DNA of 19,263 bases. Source: JBIOJM01 sp044450785 (lineage in GTDB: Bacteria > Planctomycetota > Planctomycetia > Isosphaerales > Isosphaeraceae). Both the position numbers and the translations under genes were made by a program. The notes under the pieces were generated by a model. That model made no database searches. It was given only the letters and a program-made list of their open reading frames with translations, and had not been told where the DNA came from. Where the stretch lies: contig JBIOJM010000187.1 in NCBI GenBank assembly GCA_044450785.1, forward strand, positions 1-19,263, written 5' to 3'. Shown here in pieces: positions 1-7,680 of the stretch; the first letter of the stretch is position 1; the number at the start of each line of letters is the position of its first letter.

Positions 1-21
1 AAGAAATCGGGGATCGGTCTT

Positions 22-69
22 TCCTCCGTCCTCCGTCCTTCCGCGTGTCCTCCGTCCTCCGTCCTTCCG
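22..69 (+). repeat. Tandem pair of a 22-base pyrimidine-rich repeat
   Basis: The unit runs from 22 to 43 and recurs from 48 to 69 with a four-base spacer. It is built from TCCTCCG and CCTTCCG words, so one strand is almost purely pyrimidine. Related tracts lie at 497-528 in the same orientation and at 19147-19192 in reverse. The function is unknown. It could be a slippage-prone low-complexity element or part of a larger dispersed repeat. Confidence 0.75.
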
Positions 70-210
70 AGTGGTAGTCTCCAGCTTGACATCTGATCAC
101 GCAGAACCAAGGTTGGCACACTTGAAACCGGATTGCGACAACTCATTCGACGGATATATTGGGTCCCAAATCACTTACGGCAAGAAGACGGGCCCCCGAC
201 ATCGGCGGTT

Positions 211-240
211 TTGTGCCAATTTGAGCCAATTTGAGCCAAC
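211..240 (+). repeat. Three tandem ten-base units
   Basis: The units are TTGTGCCAAT, TTGAGCCAAT and TTGAGCCAAC, head to tail. A ten-base period is close to one turn of the DNA helix, so a protein reading each unit would sit on one face. No intact gene lies close by to be regulated, so this may equally be simple slippage. Confidence 0.7.
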
Positions 241-331
241 CTTTGTGGACTGTTGACGGGTGAAGGCCCTTTGGGGCGGTTTCAGCTCGACCAATGAACG
301 TCGGACCAATGGCCCATGAACCAAGCGGGAC

Positions 332-383
332 ATGTCGACACGCGTCAGTCAATGCTACCAAGGCCATGTCGACATGTCGACAT
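332..383. repeat. Cluster of ATGTCGACAT-type palindromes
   Basis: A nine-base partial copy (ATGTCGACA) lies at 332-340. Two overlapping copies of the ten-base palindrome ATGTCGACAT at 366-383 together make a perfect 18-base palindrome. Perfect palindromes of this kind often bind dimeric regulators, but no adjacent intact gene supports an operator role. Confidence 0.6.
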
Positions 384-496
384 TTTCGACCCCAGACGCG
401 TTGTGCGGTCTTCGCCATCGCTCGGACATCCACGCGTCCGTGAACCGATCACGCATCCGGCCCCTCCCATCCGGATTTGCCGTTTTCTCCGTCCCG

Positions 497-528
497 CGTG
501 TTCCGTCTTCCGTCCTCCGTCCTTCCGA
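497..528 (+). repeat. Pyrimidine-rich repeat, second locus
   Basis: This tract carries the same TCCTCCGTCCTTCCG core as the pair at 22-69, preceded by TTCCG and CTTCCG variants. It lies about 280 bases upstream of the dispersed repeat at 808-902. A related tract precedes the other copy of that repeat, read on its own strand, at the right end of the window. Confidence 0.65.
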
Positions 529-807
529 TCATCCCCGTCCCAATGACTGATTCTCCGCAAACCTGCCGTCCTACGTAAGTGTCAACCTCACAGGAACTTG
601 CTTCGCGAATGCGTGCGACGGAGAAAAATGCCGTCAGACGTAACTCCAATCCCTGTAAGGCGGGGGCACCTGGGGGCGATTTTGGGCCCCCACACCTGTG
701 TGCGCCATACGTACCGACGTTTCCCTCACAACCGTTCAACCTCTCTGGCATCCGATCCAGACTTCTCCTTCCGTCCAGGCTGCGCGATTCGGGCATTCAG
801 ACTGCTC

Positions 808-902
808 GCGGCCGTAACGCGTCCCTTCAGTTTCTGGGAGCGCGGGCCTCTCACACGTGCGCCCGGGATCGCGAAACTCTCACTTCGGGCCGCGAGCGGT
901 AT
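808..902 (+). repeat. Dispersed REP-like element, shortened copy
   Basis: The element begins around CGGCCGTAACGCGTCC, contains TTTCTGGGAGCGCG, and ends with CGGGCCGCGAGCGGTAT. Nearly the same outer sequences occur in reverse at 19012-19128. The two copies share the left arm, the CCCGGGATCGCGAA segment and the right end. This copy lacks most of the GC-rich palindrome found in the middle of the other one, so it appears internally deleted. In-frame translation of both copies gives a similar FLGARAS peptide, which is a by-product of the repeat and not evidence of a gene. Confidence 0.8.
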
Positions 903-929
903 CACTGGCCCTCGACCGGCGGCGAAAAC

Positions 930-1573
930 ATGCACACCGCGGGGCTGGCCCAGTTCCTCGCCCGCGCCGCGTATGAGGTAAAGCACTATTTTGCCCGCTA
1001 CCCGGCCTGGGGGATCGGCCGCGTCACCGATGAGCTGATCGGCCCCAGCGAGGCCCTCGAATTCGACGAGGGGAGCCGAGTGAAACAGTGGTCTGGCACC
1101 CCCGCCGAACTGTACGACACGCTGACGACGATTCATGCTGTTGACCAACGAGCCACGGGCCACTCCCGACATTTCCTTGCCCCTTGCGGGCGCATCGGCC
1201 AGCCTGGGCCTCGGGCTGCACTTTCGCTCCACGCTCCACGCTCCACGCTCCACGTCCTTGCGGGCACATCGGCCAGCCTGGGCCCCGGGCTGAGAACCGC
1301 GACTGGGGCCAAATCGACGCGCTGTGGCAGCGTGCCAACCGTGACAAGTCGAAACCGTTGACCGGCTTTGACCCCTTCGCCTGCGTCCATGACATCTCCA
1401 TTATTTTCCACAGAACCGGCCAAAAGCGTTTCATTTCCATCACGAGCACAAAACCTCCGATAACAGAAGAGTCACCACACGCAAGTGTGAGTGACATAGA
1501 GAGTTGCTCCAACGAGCTGATCGACGGCCAGAAAAGAGACCCGGACATAGCTCAAATCCCAGCGACGGCATGA
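930..1573 (+). pseudogene. Possible broken primase-like gene (C-terminal part), interrupted by repeats
   Basis: Two coding-looking pieces lie in different frames. The first, about 930-1160, encodes a stretch ending in WSGTPAELYDTL. The second, about 1295-1450 and open to 1573, includes LWQRANRDKSK and IIFHRTGQKRFISIT. From memory, DNA primase/helicase proteins of phages and integrative elements often end with a W-x-GT-x-x-EL segment, then a basic linker, then a GI-x-I-x-F-x-R-x-G-x-x-R-x-I-x-I strand. The order and spacing here resemble that pattern once the repeat block at 1182-1292 is removed. The inference is that a mobile-element gene decayed and was interrupted by repeat DNA. The family match is tentative, and no intact upstream portion is visible. 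Confidence 0.3.
1182..1292 (+). repeat. Two 37-base direct repeats flanking a heptamer array
   Basis: The 37-base sequence starting CCTTGCGGGC and containing ATCGGCCAGCCTGGGC occurs at 1182-1218 and at 1256-1292, with two differences by eye. Between them, at 1225-1254, are four head-to-tail copies of CGCTCCA plus two bases. The block has a clean 74-base period and lies inside the possible broken primase-like gene. It looks like a locally duplicated, variable-number type repeat. Confidence 0.85.
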
Positions 1574-1951
1574 CGCTTAATGACGCAAATGACGATCCAA
1601 AACAGGCGGGTGTGCAGTCCTCGCCCTCCCTCGGGACTTTCACGCTTCATTACCAGCGTTCCGAGGGAGCTCGCGGATGCAAGTCACTTGCTCGAATCCG
1701 ACGACGGTCCGCATCGACGACCGGCACGTCCCGCTTGTGCCATCGCTCCCGAAGTGCCACGTGCCGGCGCGGTTTGCCGGCCTGGGTGTCTGACGATCGG
1801 CGAGTCCGCTCGTTTATGGTAGACTGAGCCCGTCGCCAGTTCACCCCGTGGTGGTGAAGCGCGATCGGGACGATCGGATCGGCCCGAATCCTTGGAGTGG
1901 GCCGGAAGGCGCCGGAGGCGGCCGACCAGCCGCAGCACGAGTGACTCCACG
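1574..1951. other. Spacer upstream of dnaE
   Basis: No convincing gene is visible. The first part may be the out-of-frame tail of the broken primase-like gene, since a frame near 1560-1600 gives the acidic peptide NPSDGMTLNDANDD. Nearer dnaE, GGTAGACT at 1818-1825 could contain a -10 element (TAGACT), but I see no -35 box at proper spacing, so no promoter is called. The in-frame extension upstream of dnaE from 1892 is Arg-rich and unlike the family's N terminus. Confidence 0.4.
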
Positions 1952-4900
1952 ATGTCCAGCCCGCCGTTTGTGCATCTCCATTGCCACAGTCATTACAGCC
2001 TCCTCGACGGCGCGAGCAAGATCCCGGACCTGGTCCAGCGTACCAAGTCGTTGGGCATGCCCGCGCTGGCGCTGACGGATCACGGCAACCTCTATGGCGC
2101 CGTCGAATTGCTTCGCGAGGCGAAAGCGGCCGGGATTCTGCCGATCGTCGGGCTGGAGGCGTACGTCGCTCCTGGAAAAAGAACGGAGCGAAGCGGGGGT
2201 GGCATGTCGGGCCAGGAGCACGCGTTCCACCTCACCCTACTGGCCCGCGACGCGACGGGATTCCGCAACTTGATGAAGCTGTCGTCGCTTTCGTTCCTGG
2301 AGGGTTTCTACTACAAGCCTCGGATCGACAAGGAGATCCTCGAGCGGCACGCGGAGGGGCTGATCTGCTTATCGGGTTGCGCTTCGGCGGAGTTTTCCGA
2401 CTACATCCTCCACTCCCGGACGGCCGAGGCAGAGCGGCTCTGTGCCTGGTACCAGAACGTCTTCGGCGAGCCGAACTTCTTCGTCGAGATCCAGAACAAC
2501 GGAGTCGGGATCCAGCAGGAATGCGCCCAGGGAGCGCTGGACATCGCACAGCGGATGGGTCTGCCCGTCGTGGCGACCAGCGACGCCCACTACCTGACCC
2601 GCGACGACGCCGCCGCGCACGACGTCCTGCTCTGCATCCACACCGGCAAGACGGTCGACGACCCGACGCGGATGCGGTTCGAGACCGACCAGTTCTTCCT
2701 CCGCAGCCCCGAGGAGATGTATGAGGCGATGCCGGGCCACGAGGATGCGCTGGCCGCCTCGGCCCGGATTGCCGAGATGGTCGAGCCACAGTACGAGAGC
2801 CTCGGCCTGGGCCGGCGCTGCTTCCCGTCGTTCCAGCCCCCGGAGAACAAGACGCCCGAAGACTACCTGCGCGAGCTCTGCGAGGAGGGCCTGAGCAAGC
2901 GTTACGGCGCGAATCCGCTCCCCGATGCGGGTGCGCGGCTGGACCACGAGCTCTCCATCATCAACCGGATGGGGTTCGCCTCCTACTTCCTGATCGTCTG
3001 GGACTTCGTGCGTTATGCGCGCGAGCGGGGCATTCCCGCCTCGGCCCGCGGGTCGGCCTGCGGAGCGCTGGTCAGCTATCTGCTCCAGATCAGCCAAATC
3101 TGCCCGTTGAAATATGACCTGCTCTTCGAGCGGTTCCTCGACCCGGATCGCTCCGAGGCCCCCGACATCGACATCGACCTGTGCCAGGAGCGGCGGTACG
3201 AAGTGATCGAATACGTTCGGAAGAAGTACGGTGATGCGAACGTCGCCCAGATCGGCACATTCGGCACTCTCAAGCCCAAGGCGGCGATCAAGGACGTGGG
3301 TCGGGCGCTCAACATCCCGCTCGCCCGGGTCGAGCTGATCAACAAGCTCGTCCCCGCACGGCTGAACATCACGCTCGACGAGGCGATCAAGGAGGAGTCG
3401 GCCCTGAGAAAAATGGCCGATGAGGATCCCGAGGTCGCCCGGCTCCTGGACTTCGCCCGCCGGCTCGAGGGCATGAACCGCAGCGTCGGGACCCACGCCG
3501 CGGGAGTGGTGATCGCCGACCGGCCGCTCGAAGAGCTCGTCCCGCTCCAAAAGATCCCCAACAAGGACAAGGCCAAGGAGGTCGTCACGACCCAGTGGGA
3601 GATGGGGGACATCGAGAAAGCCGGGCTGCTGAAAATGGACTTTCTCGGTCTGCGCAACCTCACCACCCTCGAGGGAGCCGTCCGGATCATCAACCAGCGG
3701 CATCCCGAGGCCCCCATCGATCTGGACCATCTTCCGATGGACGACGCCCAGACCTTCGAGCTGCTGCAGCGAGGCGAATCGAAGGGGGTCTTCCAGCTTG
3801 AATCGGCCGGCATCCGCGACCTCTTGATCAAGATGAAGCCGGATCGGTTCGCCGACATCATCGCCACCAATGCACTTTATCGCCCCGGCCCGTTGAACGG
3901 CGGCATGGTCGATGATTACGTCGACGTCAAGAACGGCCGCAAGCAGGCGTCCTATCTGCATCCCGTACTCAAGGACATCCTGGAAGAAACCTACGGCGTG
4001 ATGGTGTATCAAGAGCAGGTTATGCGAATCCTCAACCGGCTGGGAGGCATCGAGCTGTCGCAGGCGTACGCCACGATCAAGGCGATCTCGAAGAAGAAGG
4101 CCGACGTCATCGCGCAGAGCCGCGACCAGTTCCTCGAGGGGGCCCTCGCCCAGGGGCTGGACCGGGAAAAATCCGCCAAGATCTTCGACCTGATCGAGAA
4201 GTTCGGCGGCTACGGCTTCAACAAATCCCATAGCACGGCGTATGCCCTGGTCGCCTACCAGACCGCTTATCTCAAGGCTCATTATCCGACCGAGTTCATG
4301 GCCGCCGTGCTCTCGTCCGAGATGGACGGCGCCGAACGAGACAAATTTTTCGTTGAACATATCGACGATTGCCGCCGGATGGGCCTCGATGTGCTGCCCC
4401 CCAACATCAATGAGGGACAGCTCGGTTTCCGGGTCGCCAGCGAGGGCACGATCCACTTCGGGCTGGGAGCGATCAAGGGAGTCGGGTTCAAGGCCGCCCT
4501 GGCAATCGTCAAGGCGCGTGAGCTCAACGATCGATTCCAGAGCCTCGACGACTTCTTTGAAAGAGTCTCGACCAAGGAGGTCGGTGCCGGCTGCGTCGAA
4601 ACCTTGATCCACGCCGGAGCGTTCGACTGCCTGGGAGCAAAGCGGTCGCAGCTCCTGGCGATCCTGCCGCGGACGCTTCAGGCCGGGCAGGCCAAGCAGG
4701 AGGATCGCCGCCGCGGTCAACGCGGGCTCTTCGACGATTTCGAGTCGTCCCCCCGCTGCCAGCCCAAGGCCGGCGGCAACGGCTCGATCGCCCACCTCTC
4801 CCCCTTACCCGACCTCCCGGAGCTGTCCGACGCCGAAAAACTGGCGGGCGAGAAGAAAGCACTGGGCTTTTATATGTCGAGCCATCCCTTGGCCCGTCAC

Positions 4901-5620
4901 GCCGGTTTGCTCCAGGCCCTGGCGACCCACCGCGTCGCCGACCTGGCGACCGCCCCCGAGAAGACCGAAGTCGTCCTGGGCGGCATGATCTCCAACGTTC
5001 AGGTCCGAAACGTCCAGAAGAGCCGGTCCGGCCACACACGCATGGCCAAGCTCACCTTCGAGGACTTGAGCGGCACGACCCCAGCCATGCTCTGGCCCGA
5101 GGAATTCGCCAAGATGACCGACCTCGTCAAAAATGACCTGATCGGCTTCATCAAGGGTACGCTCGACCGCCGCCGCGATCCCCCCGAGCTGGTCGTCAGC
5201 CGGATCATCCCGCTCGAGCAGGGGCCCGCCGAGCTGACCCGCGGCGTTGTCGTCCGCCTGCACAAGGGCCTGCATCAGACCGAACACCTCGAGCGATTGC
5301 TCCGCGCCGTGCGAATCCGACCCGGGAACCTCGACCTCTATCTGGAGATCGTCGGTCTCGAACACGTCCGCCGGGCGATCTACAAGGCCGGCGCGTCGCT
5401 GCGCGTGCGGTACGACGACCGACTGATCCCCGAGCTGGAACACGCCGTCGGAGCGGGCCAGGTCCGCCTGCTCGGCCAGCGTGGGGCGACGACCAGAGTT
5501 GATGCCGGCAGCCCCACGACGGTCAGCCCACTCCCCACGACCCAACCAGCCCTGGCACGACCACCCAGCCTCGAAACCGAGCTCGACGACTCGCCTCTTG
5601 ACGACTCCGACGACCTGTGA
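1952..5620 (+). CDS. dnaE: DNA polymerase III alpha subunit (DnaE)
   Basis: This is the catalytic subunit of the replicative polymerase, 1222 residues from the chosen ATG. The N-terminal PHP domain starts with FVHLHCHSHYSLLDG (H8, H10) and continues with ALTDHGN and SDAH (D211, H213). The polymerase core has PDIDIDL, giving catalytic D405 and D407, and MDFLGL, giving D563, matching the E. coli triad D401, D403 and D555. FNKSHSTAYALVAYQ near 757 marks the helix-hairpin-helix region. QRGLF at 923-927 fits the QxxLF beta-clamp binding motif. An OB fold spans roughly 1005-1085, and the tail is Pro/Ser/Thr-rich and acidic. The open frame extends upstream to 1892, but the ATG at 1952 starts exactly at the conserved PHP N terminus. 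There is no strong Shine-Dalgarno. Unlike E. coli, the PHP metal ligands appear intact. The length is normal for DnaE1. Confidence 0.97.
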   Translation: MSSPPFVHLHCHSHYSLLDGASKIPDLVQRTKSLGMPALALTDHGNLYGAVELLREAKAAGILPIVGLEAYVAPGKRTERSGGGMSGQEHAFHLTLLARDATGFRNLMKLSSLSFLEGFYYKPRIDKEILERHAEGLICLSGCASAEFSDYILHSRTAEAERLCAWYQNVFGEPNFFVEIQNNGVGIQQECAQGALDIAQRMGLPVVATSDAHYLTRDDAAAHDVLLCIHTGKTVDDPTRMRFETDQFFLRSPEEMYEAMPGHEDALAASARIAEMVEPQYESLGLGRRCFPSFQPPENKTPEDYLRELCEEGLSKRYGANPLPDAGARLDHELSIINRMGFASYFLIVWDFVRYARERGIPASARGSACGALVSYLLQISQICPLKYDLLFERFLDPDRSEAPDIDIDLCQERRYEVIEYVRKKYGDANVAQIGTFGTLKPKAAIKDVGRALNIPLARVELINKLVPARLNITLDEAIKEESALRKMADEDPEVARLLDFARRLEGMNRSVGTHAAGVVIADRPLEELVPLQKIPNKDKAKEVVTTQWEMGDIEKAGLLKMDFLGLRNLTTLEGAVRIINQRHPEAPIDLDHLPMDDAQTFELLQRGESKGVFQLESAGIRDLLIKMKPDRFADIIATNALYRPGPLNGGMVDDYVDVKNGRKQASYLHPVLKDILEETYGVMVYQEQVMRILNRLGGIELSQAYATIKAISKKKADVIAQSRDQFLEGALAQGLDREKSAKIFDLIEKFGGYGFNKSHSTAYALVAYQTAYLKAHYPTEFMAAVLSSEMDGAERDKFFVEHIDDCRRMGLDVLPPNINEGQLGFRVASEGTIHFGLGAIKGVGFKAALAIVKARELNDRFQSLDDFFERVSTKEVGAGCVETLIHAGAFDCLGAKRSQLLAILPRTLQAGQAKQEDRRRGQRGLFDDFESSPRCQPKAGGNGSIAHLSPLPDLPELSDAEKLAGEKKALGFYMSSHPLARHAGLLQALATHRVADLATAPEKTEVVLGGMISNVQVRNVQKSRSGHTRMAKLTFEDLSGTTPAMLWPEEFAKMTDLVKNDLIGFIKGTLDRRRDPPELVVSRIIPLEQGPAELTRGVVVRLHKGLHQTEHLERLLRAVRIRPGNLDLYLEIVGLEHVRRAIYKAGASLRVRYDDRLIPELEHAVGAGQVRLLGQRGATTRVDAGSPTTVSPLPTTQPALARPPSLETELDDSPLDDSDDL

Positions 5621-5688
5621 CACTTGGGTCCTCTGCGACTTCAACTGAGGGGGTGCAACCGCCCCATGCCAAGGATTGAGGAGGTCCC

Positions 5689-6789
5689 ATGAGCGCCATT
5701 GCACTCCGATCCTCTCTCCGCCACATCCCGTGCTATTACCGGCCGTTGCTCCTGGCCGCCGCGGCGATCGCGCTGCTGGGCGTGTTCTGGTTCGCGTCGC
5801 GCTATCCGCTGTTACTGAGCAAGGCCGAGCACGTGGGGCAGGCACTTCCGAGCATGGCCTTCAGCCATGAAGTCCTCCATGTCGCGGAGACGGACCCCGC
5901 ATGGCGGCGAATCCTGTTCGGGGCCGTGAACTGGCTCGACAGCATGAAGATCGGTATGACGTTCGGCGTGCTGTTCGGCGCGCTGCTGCATACCGTCCTG
6001 CGTTACTACCCCTTGAAAATCGGCAAGAATCTTCAGCTTAACTCCCTGAAAGGGGCGTTGGTCGGCGTCCCGATGGGCGTCTGTGCGAACTGCGCGGTTC
6101 CCACGGCCTGCGGCGTGACGCGGGGCCATGGGCGCGTCGAAGTCGCGCTCGGCTTCCTCTTCAGTTCGCCAAACTTCAATCCCGTGGTCGTGATGATGAC
6201 GTTCGCGGCACTGCCGTGGACGATGAGCTTGACCAAGTACGCGATCCTGATCCTTGTCATCCTCGTCGTCGTTCCCGGCGTGATCTCCTGGCTGGAGCGA
6301 GCCAGGCCGCTCAAGGTCCTCACCGTCGGCGACGAAGGGGCATCCTGTGCCATCCCACTCGCGCTGCCGGATTGCTCGGAAACGCTCTGGCTGGTTTCGA
6401 AGGAGCTGGCCCGGGACTATGCCGGGAACGTGTGGATGTTACTCAAGCCGACGGTCACGATCATGCTGCTGGCCAGCGTCGTGTCCGCGGCGCTGCTGAC
6501 GCTCTTTCCCTGGCAGGCGCTGCTGTCCGAACTCACTCCCGCGCGGCTGTTCCTCGTCGGTCTGGCTTCGGTGTTCATGCCCGTTCCCATCGCGCTGGAC
6601 GTGATGTTCGCCGCGCAGCTTTTTCAGCAAGGAGTTCCTGCCGGGTACGTCATGCTCTTCGCGATGACGCTGGGGACGTACAGCATCATCCCCAGCATTT
6701 ACCTGTGGCGGGAAGTCTCGAAACGCTTGGCCGTGATCCTGTTCCTCTTCTTCCTCGCCGTGGGATGGATCACTGGGCTGGTGTTCTGA
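5689..6789 (+). CDS. Multi-pass membrane permease, PF03773 (ArsP/YraQ-like) family
   Basis: This is a predicted inner-membrane transporter of 366 residues with about nine hydrophobic segments (near residues 18-42, 89-107, 122-143, 152-178, 185-203, 246-278, 281-310, 316-340 and 347-366). The first half carries GVPMGVCANCAVPTACG, with C132, C135 and C141, followed by SSPNFNPVVV. The second half has PVPIALDVMF and GTYSIIP at what look like equivalent positions, suggesting two internal repeats. Families such as ArsP export organoarsenicals using conserved cysteines; the substrate here cannot be read from the sequence. A strong GAGGAGGT at 5678-5685 precedes the ATG. It lies 68 bases after dnaE on the same strand and could be co-transcribed, but no functional link is evident. 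The family call is from motif and topology only. Confidence 0.65.
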   Translation: MSAIALRSSLRHIPCYYRPLLLAAAAIALLGVFWFASRYPLLLSKAEHVGQALPSMAFSHEVLHVAETDPAWRRILFGAVNWLDSMKIGMTFGVLFGALLHTVLRYYPLKIGKNLQLNSLKGALVGVPMGVCANCAVPTACGVTRGHGRVEVALGFLFSSPNFNPVVVMMTFAALPWTMSLTKYAILILVILVVVPGVISWLERARPLKVLTVGDEGASCAIPLALPDCSETLWLVSKELARDYAGNVWMLLKPTVTIMLLASVVSAALLTLFPWQALLSELTPARLFLVGLASVFMPVPIALDVMFAAQLFQQGVPAGYVMLFAMTLGTYSIIPSIYLWREVSKRLAVILFLFFLAVGWITGLVF

Positions 6790-7048
6790 ACGAAGTTTTT
6801 GAGTTCAACATCGATCGGTAACTCCAGACCCCACAACGACGTGGCGCGAGCGACCCCGGCACTTCGCAAACTCTCTACGAGTTATTCTCGGAGATTTCAC
6901 ACACAACGCCCATCGGGTTGTTAGATTCCCTCTGCCAGCGTCGTCGCGGGAGGCCAGTATCAGCGAATCACGCGATGAAAAATGATTATTTAGAATTGTT
7001 CTCTCTTTGTCATGAGCGATTAATTTCACAGAAGGTGAGTGAGCAACG
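6790..7048. other. Spacer between permease and lipoprotein gene
   Basis: No gene is seen. The last 80 bases are clearly richer in A and T than the surroundings, as expected for a promoter region of the downstream lipoprotein and DUF1559 genes. I see no T-tailed hairpin for the permease gene. Confidence 0.5.
6997..7025 (+). promoter_or_regulatory. Candidate promoter for the lipoprotein/DUF1559 pair
   Basis: TTGTTC at 6997-7002 and ATTAAT at 7020-7025 are separated by 17 bases and sit in an AT-rich patch about 24 bases before the lipoprotein ATG. Each hexamer matches the sigma-70 consensus at only four of six positions, so this is a suggestion. Confidence 0.3.
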
Positions 7049-7510
7049 ATGAGATTGAAAGGACTTCTGCCAGGGAACTCAGCCTGGCGACCCCTCTGCT
7101 GGATGTTGACCGCCGTCGTGGCCGGTCTCGCCGGCTGTGACAGCAATCCTCTGAGCTCGATGCGGCTTTACCCGGTCAAGGGCAAGGTCCTGCTCGCCGA
7201 TGGCAAACCCCTGACCTCGGGACGGATCGTCTTCGTGGCTGTGAAGTCGACTCTGACATCTCCATCCACGATCGAGAGCGACGGCACGTTCAAGGTCAAA
7301 GGCAGTACGGGGGACGGTCTACCGGAAGGCGAGTACCGGATCCGCATCGAGATCGATGAATCAAAACTCCCCACGGTGAAGGTAGCGCCCAAGCGAACAG
7401 GCTCGCTTCCCTTCCCGGAGAAGTACGCCGACGAGGATTCGTCGAAGCTGACGGCAACGGTCAAGCCTGACGAGACCGGAAACAACTTTGAATTCAAGCT
7501 GACAAAGTAG
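7049..7510 (+). CDS. Small planctomycete-type lipoprotein
   Basis: The 153-residue protein starts with a positively charged segment and a hydrophobic stretch ending in the lipobox LAGC, with C30 the likely lipidated residue, so it should be anchored in a membrane after export. The mature part opens with YPVKGKVLLADGKPL, continues with RIVFVAV and GTFKVKG, and has EGEYRIRIEI. This is the beta-sandwich pattern often annotated as carboxypeptidase-regulatory-like. Its biochemical role is unknown. GAAGGTGAG at 7031-7039 serves as the ribosome binding site. It lies 170 bases upstream of a DUF1559 gene on the same strand, a pairing common in planctomycetes, and a broken copy of the same motif occurs at 10312-10415. 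Confidence 0.8.
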   Translation: MRLKGLLPGNSAWRPLCWMLTAVVAGLAGCDSNPLSSMRLYPVKGKVLLADGKPLTSGRIVFVAVKSTLTSPSTIESDGTFKVKGSTGDGLPEGEYRIRIEIDESKLPTVKVAPKRTGSLPFPEKYADEDSSKLTATVKPDETGNNFEFKLTK

Positions 7511-7680
7511 TAACTCGGCCCAGGATGGGAAGGATGGGACTTCACCTTGCCTGGTGGCGAAGGTGTGGCCGGGCGAGGATGCCCGATGTGAAATCCACGG
7601 TCCGCCGATCCCAGGGTCGGAGCGTTGACGACGTTTTGTTTTCCCCTCGCACTCGCAAAACTTGCTGGAGACACAAGCAC

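Larger units (their letters stand above)
1..807. other. Gene-poor left spacer with short repeats and palindromes
   Basis: I see no convincing protein-coding gene here. The open frames on both strands are short, overlap each other and show no recognisable motif. What the stretch does hold is listed separately: pyrimidine-rich repeats at 22-69 and 497-528, three tandem ten-base units at 211-240, and SalI-like palindromes at 332-340 and 366-383. A seven-base-pair hairpin (TGGGGGC at 671-677 with GCCCCCA at 686-692) lacks a following T-run, so it is not a convincing terminator. The region reads like decayed accessory DNA. Confidence 0.5.

Noticed and set aside
1182..1292. CRISPR array
   Set aside because: There are only two copies of the 37-base repeat, the spacer between them is itself a heptamer repeat, and no cas gene is present.
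579..1361. 260-codon plus-strand frame as one gene
   Set aside because: Its first half is the REP-like repeat and spacer DNA and its end is the heptamer array; only the piece around 930-1160 looks like former coding sequence.
2369..4795. Long 808-codon open frame antisense to dnaE
   Set aside because: It is the mirror of a strongly conserved, GC-rich dnaE reading frame; the translated protein has no recognisable domain and codon-phase effects explain its length.
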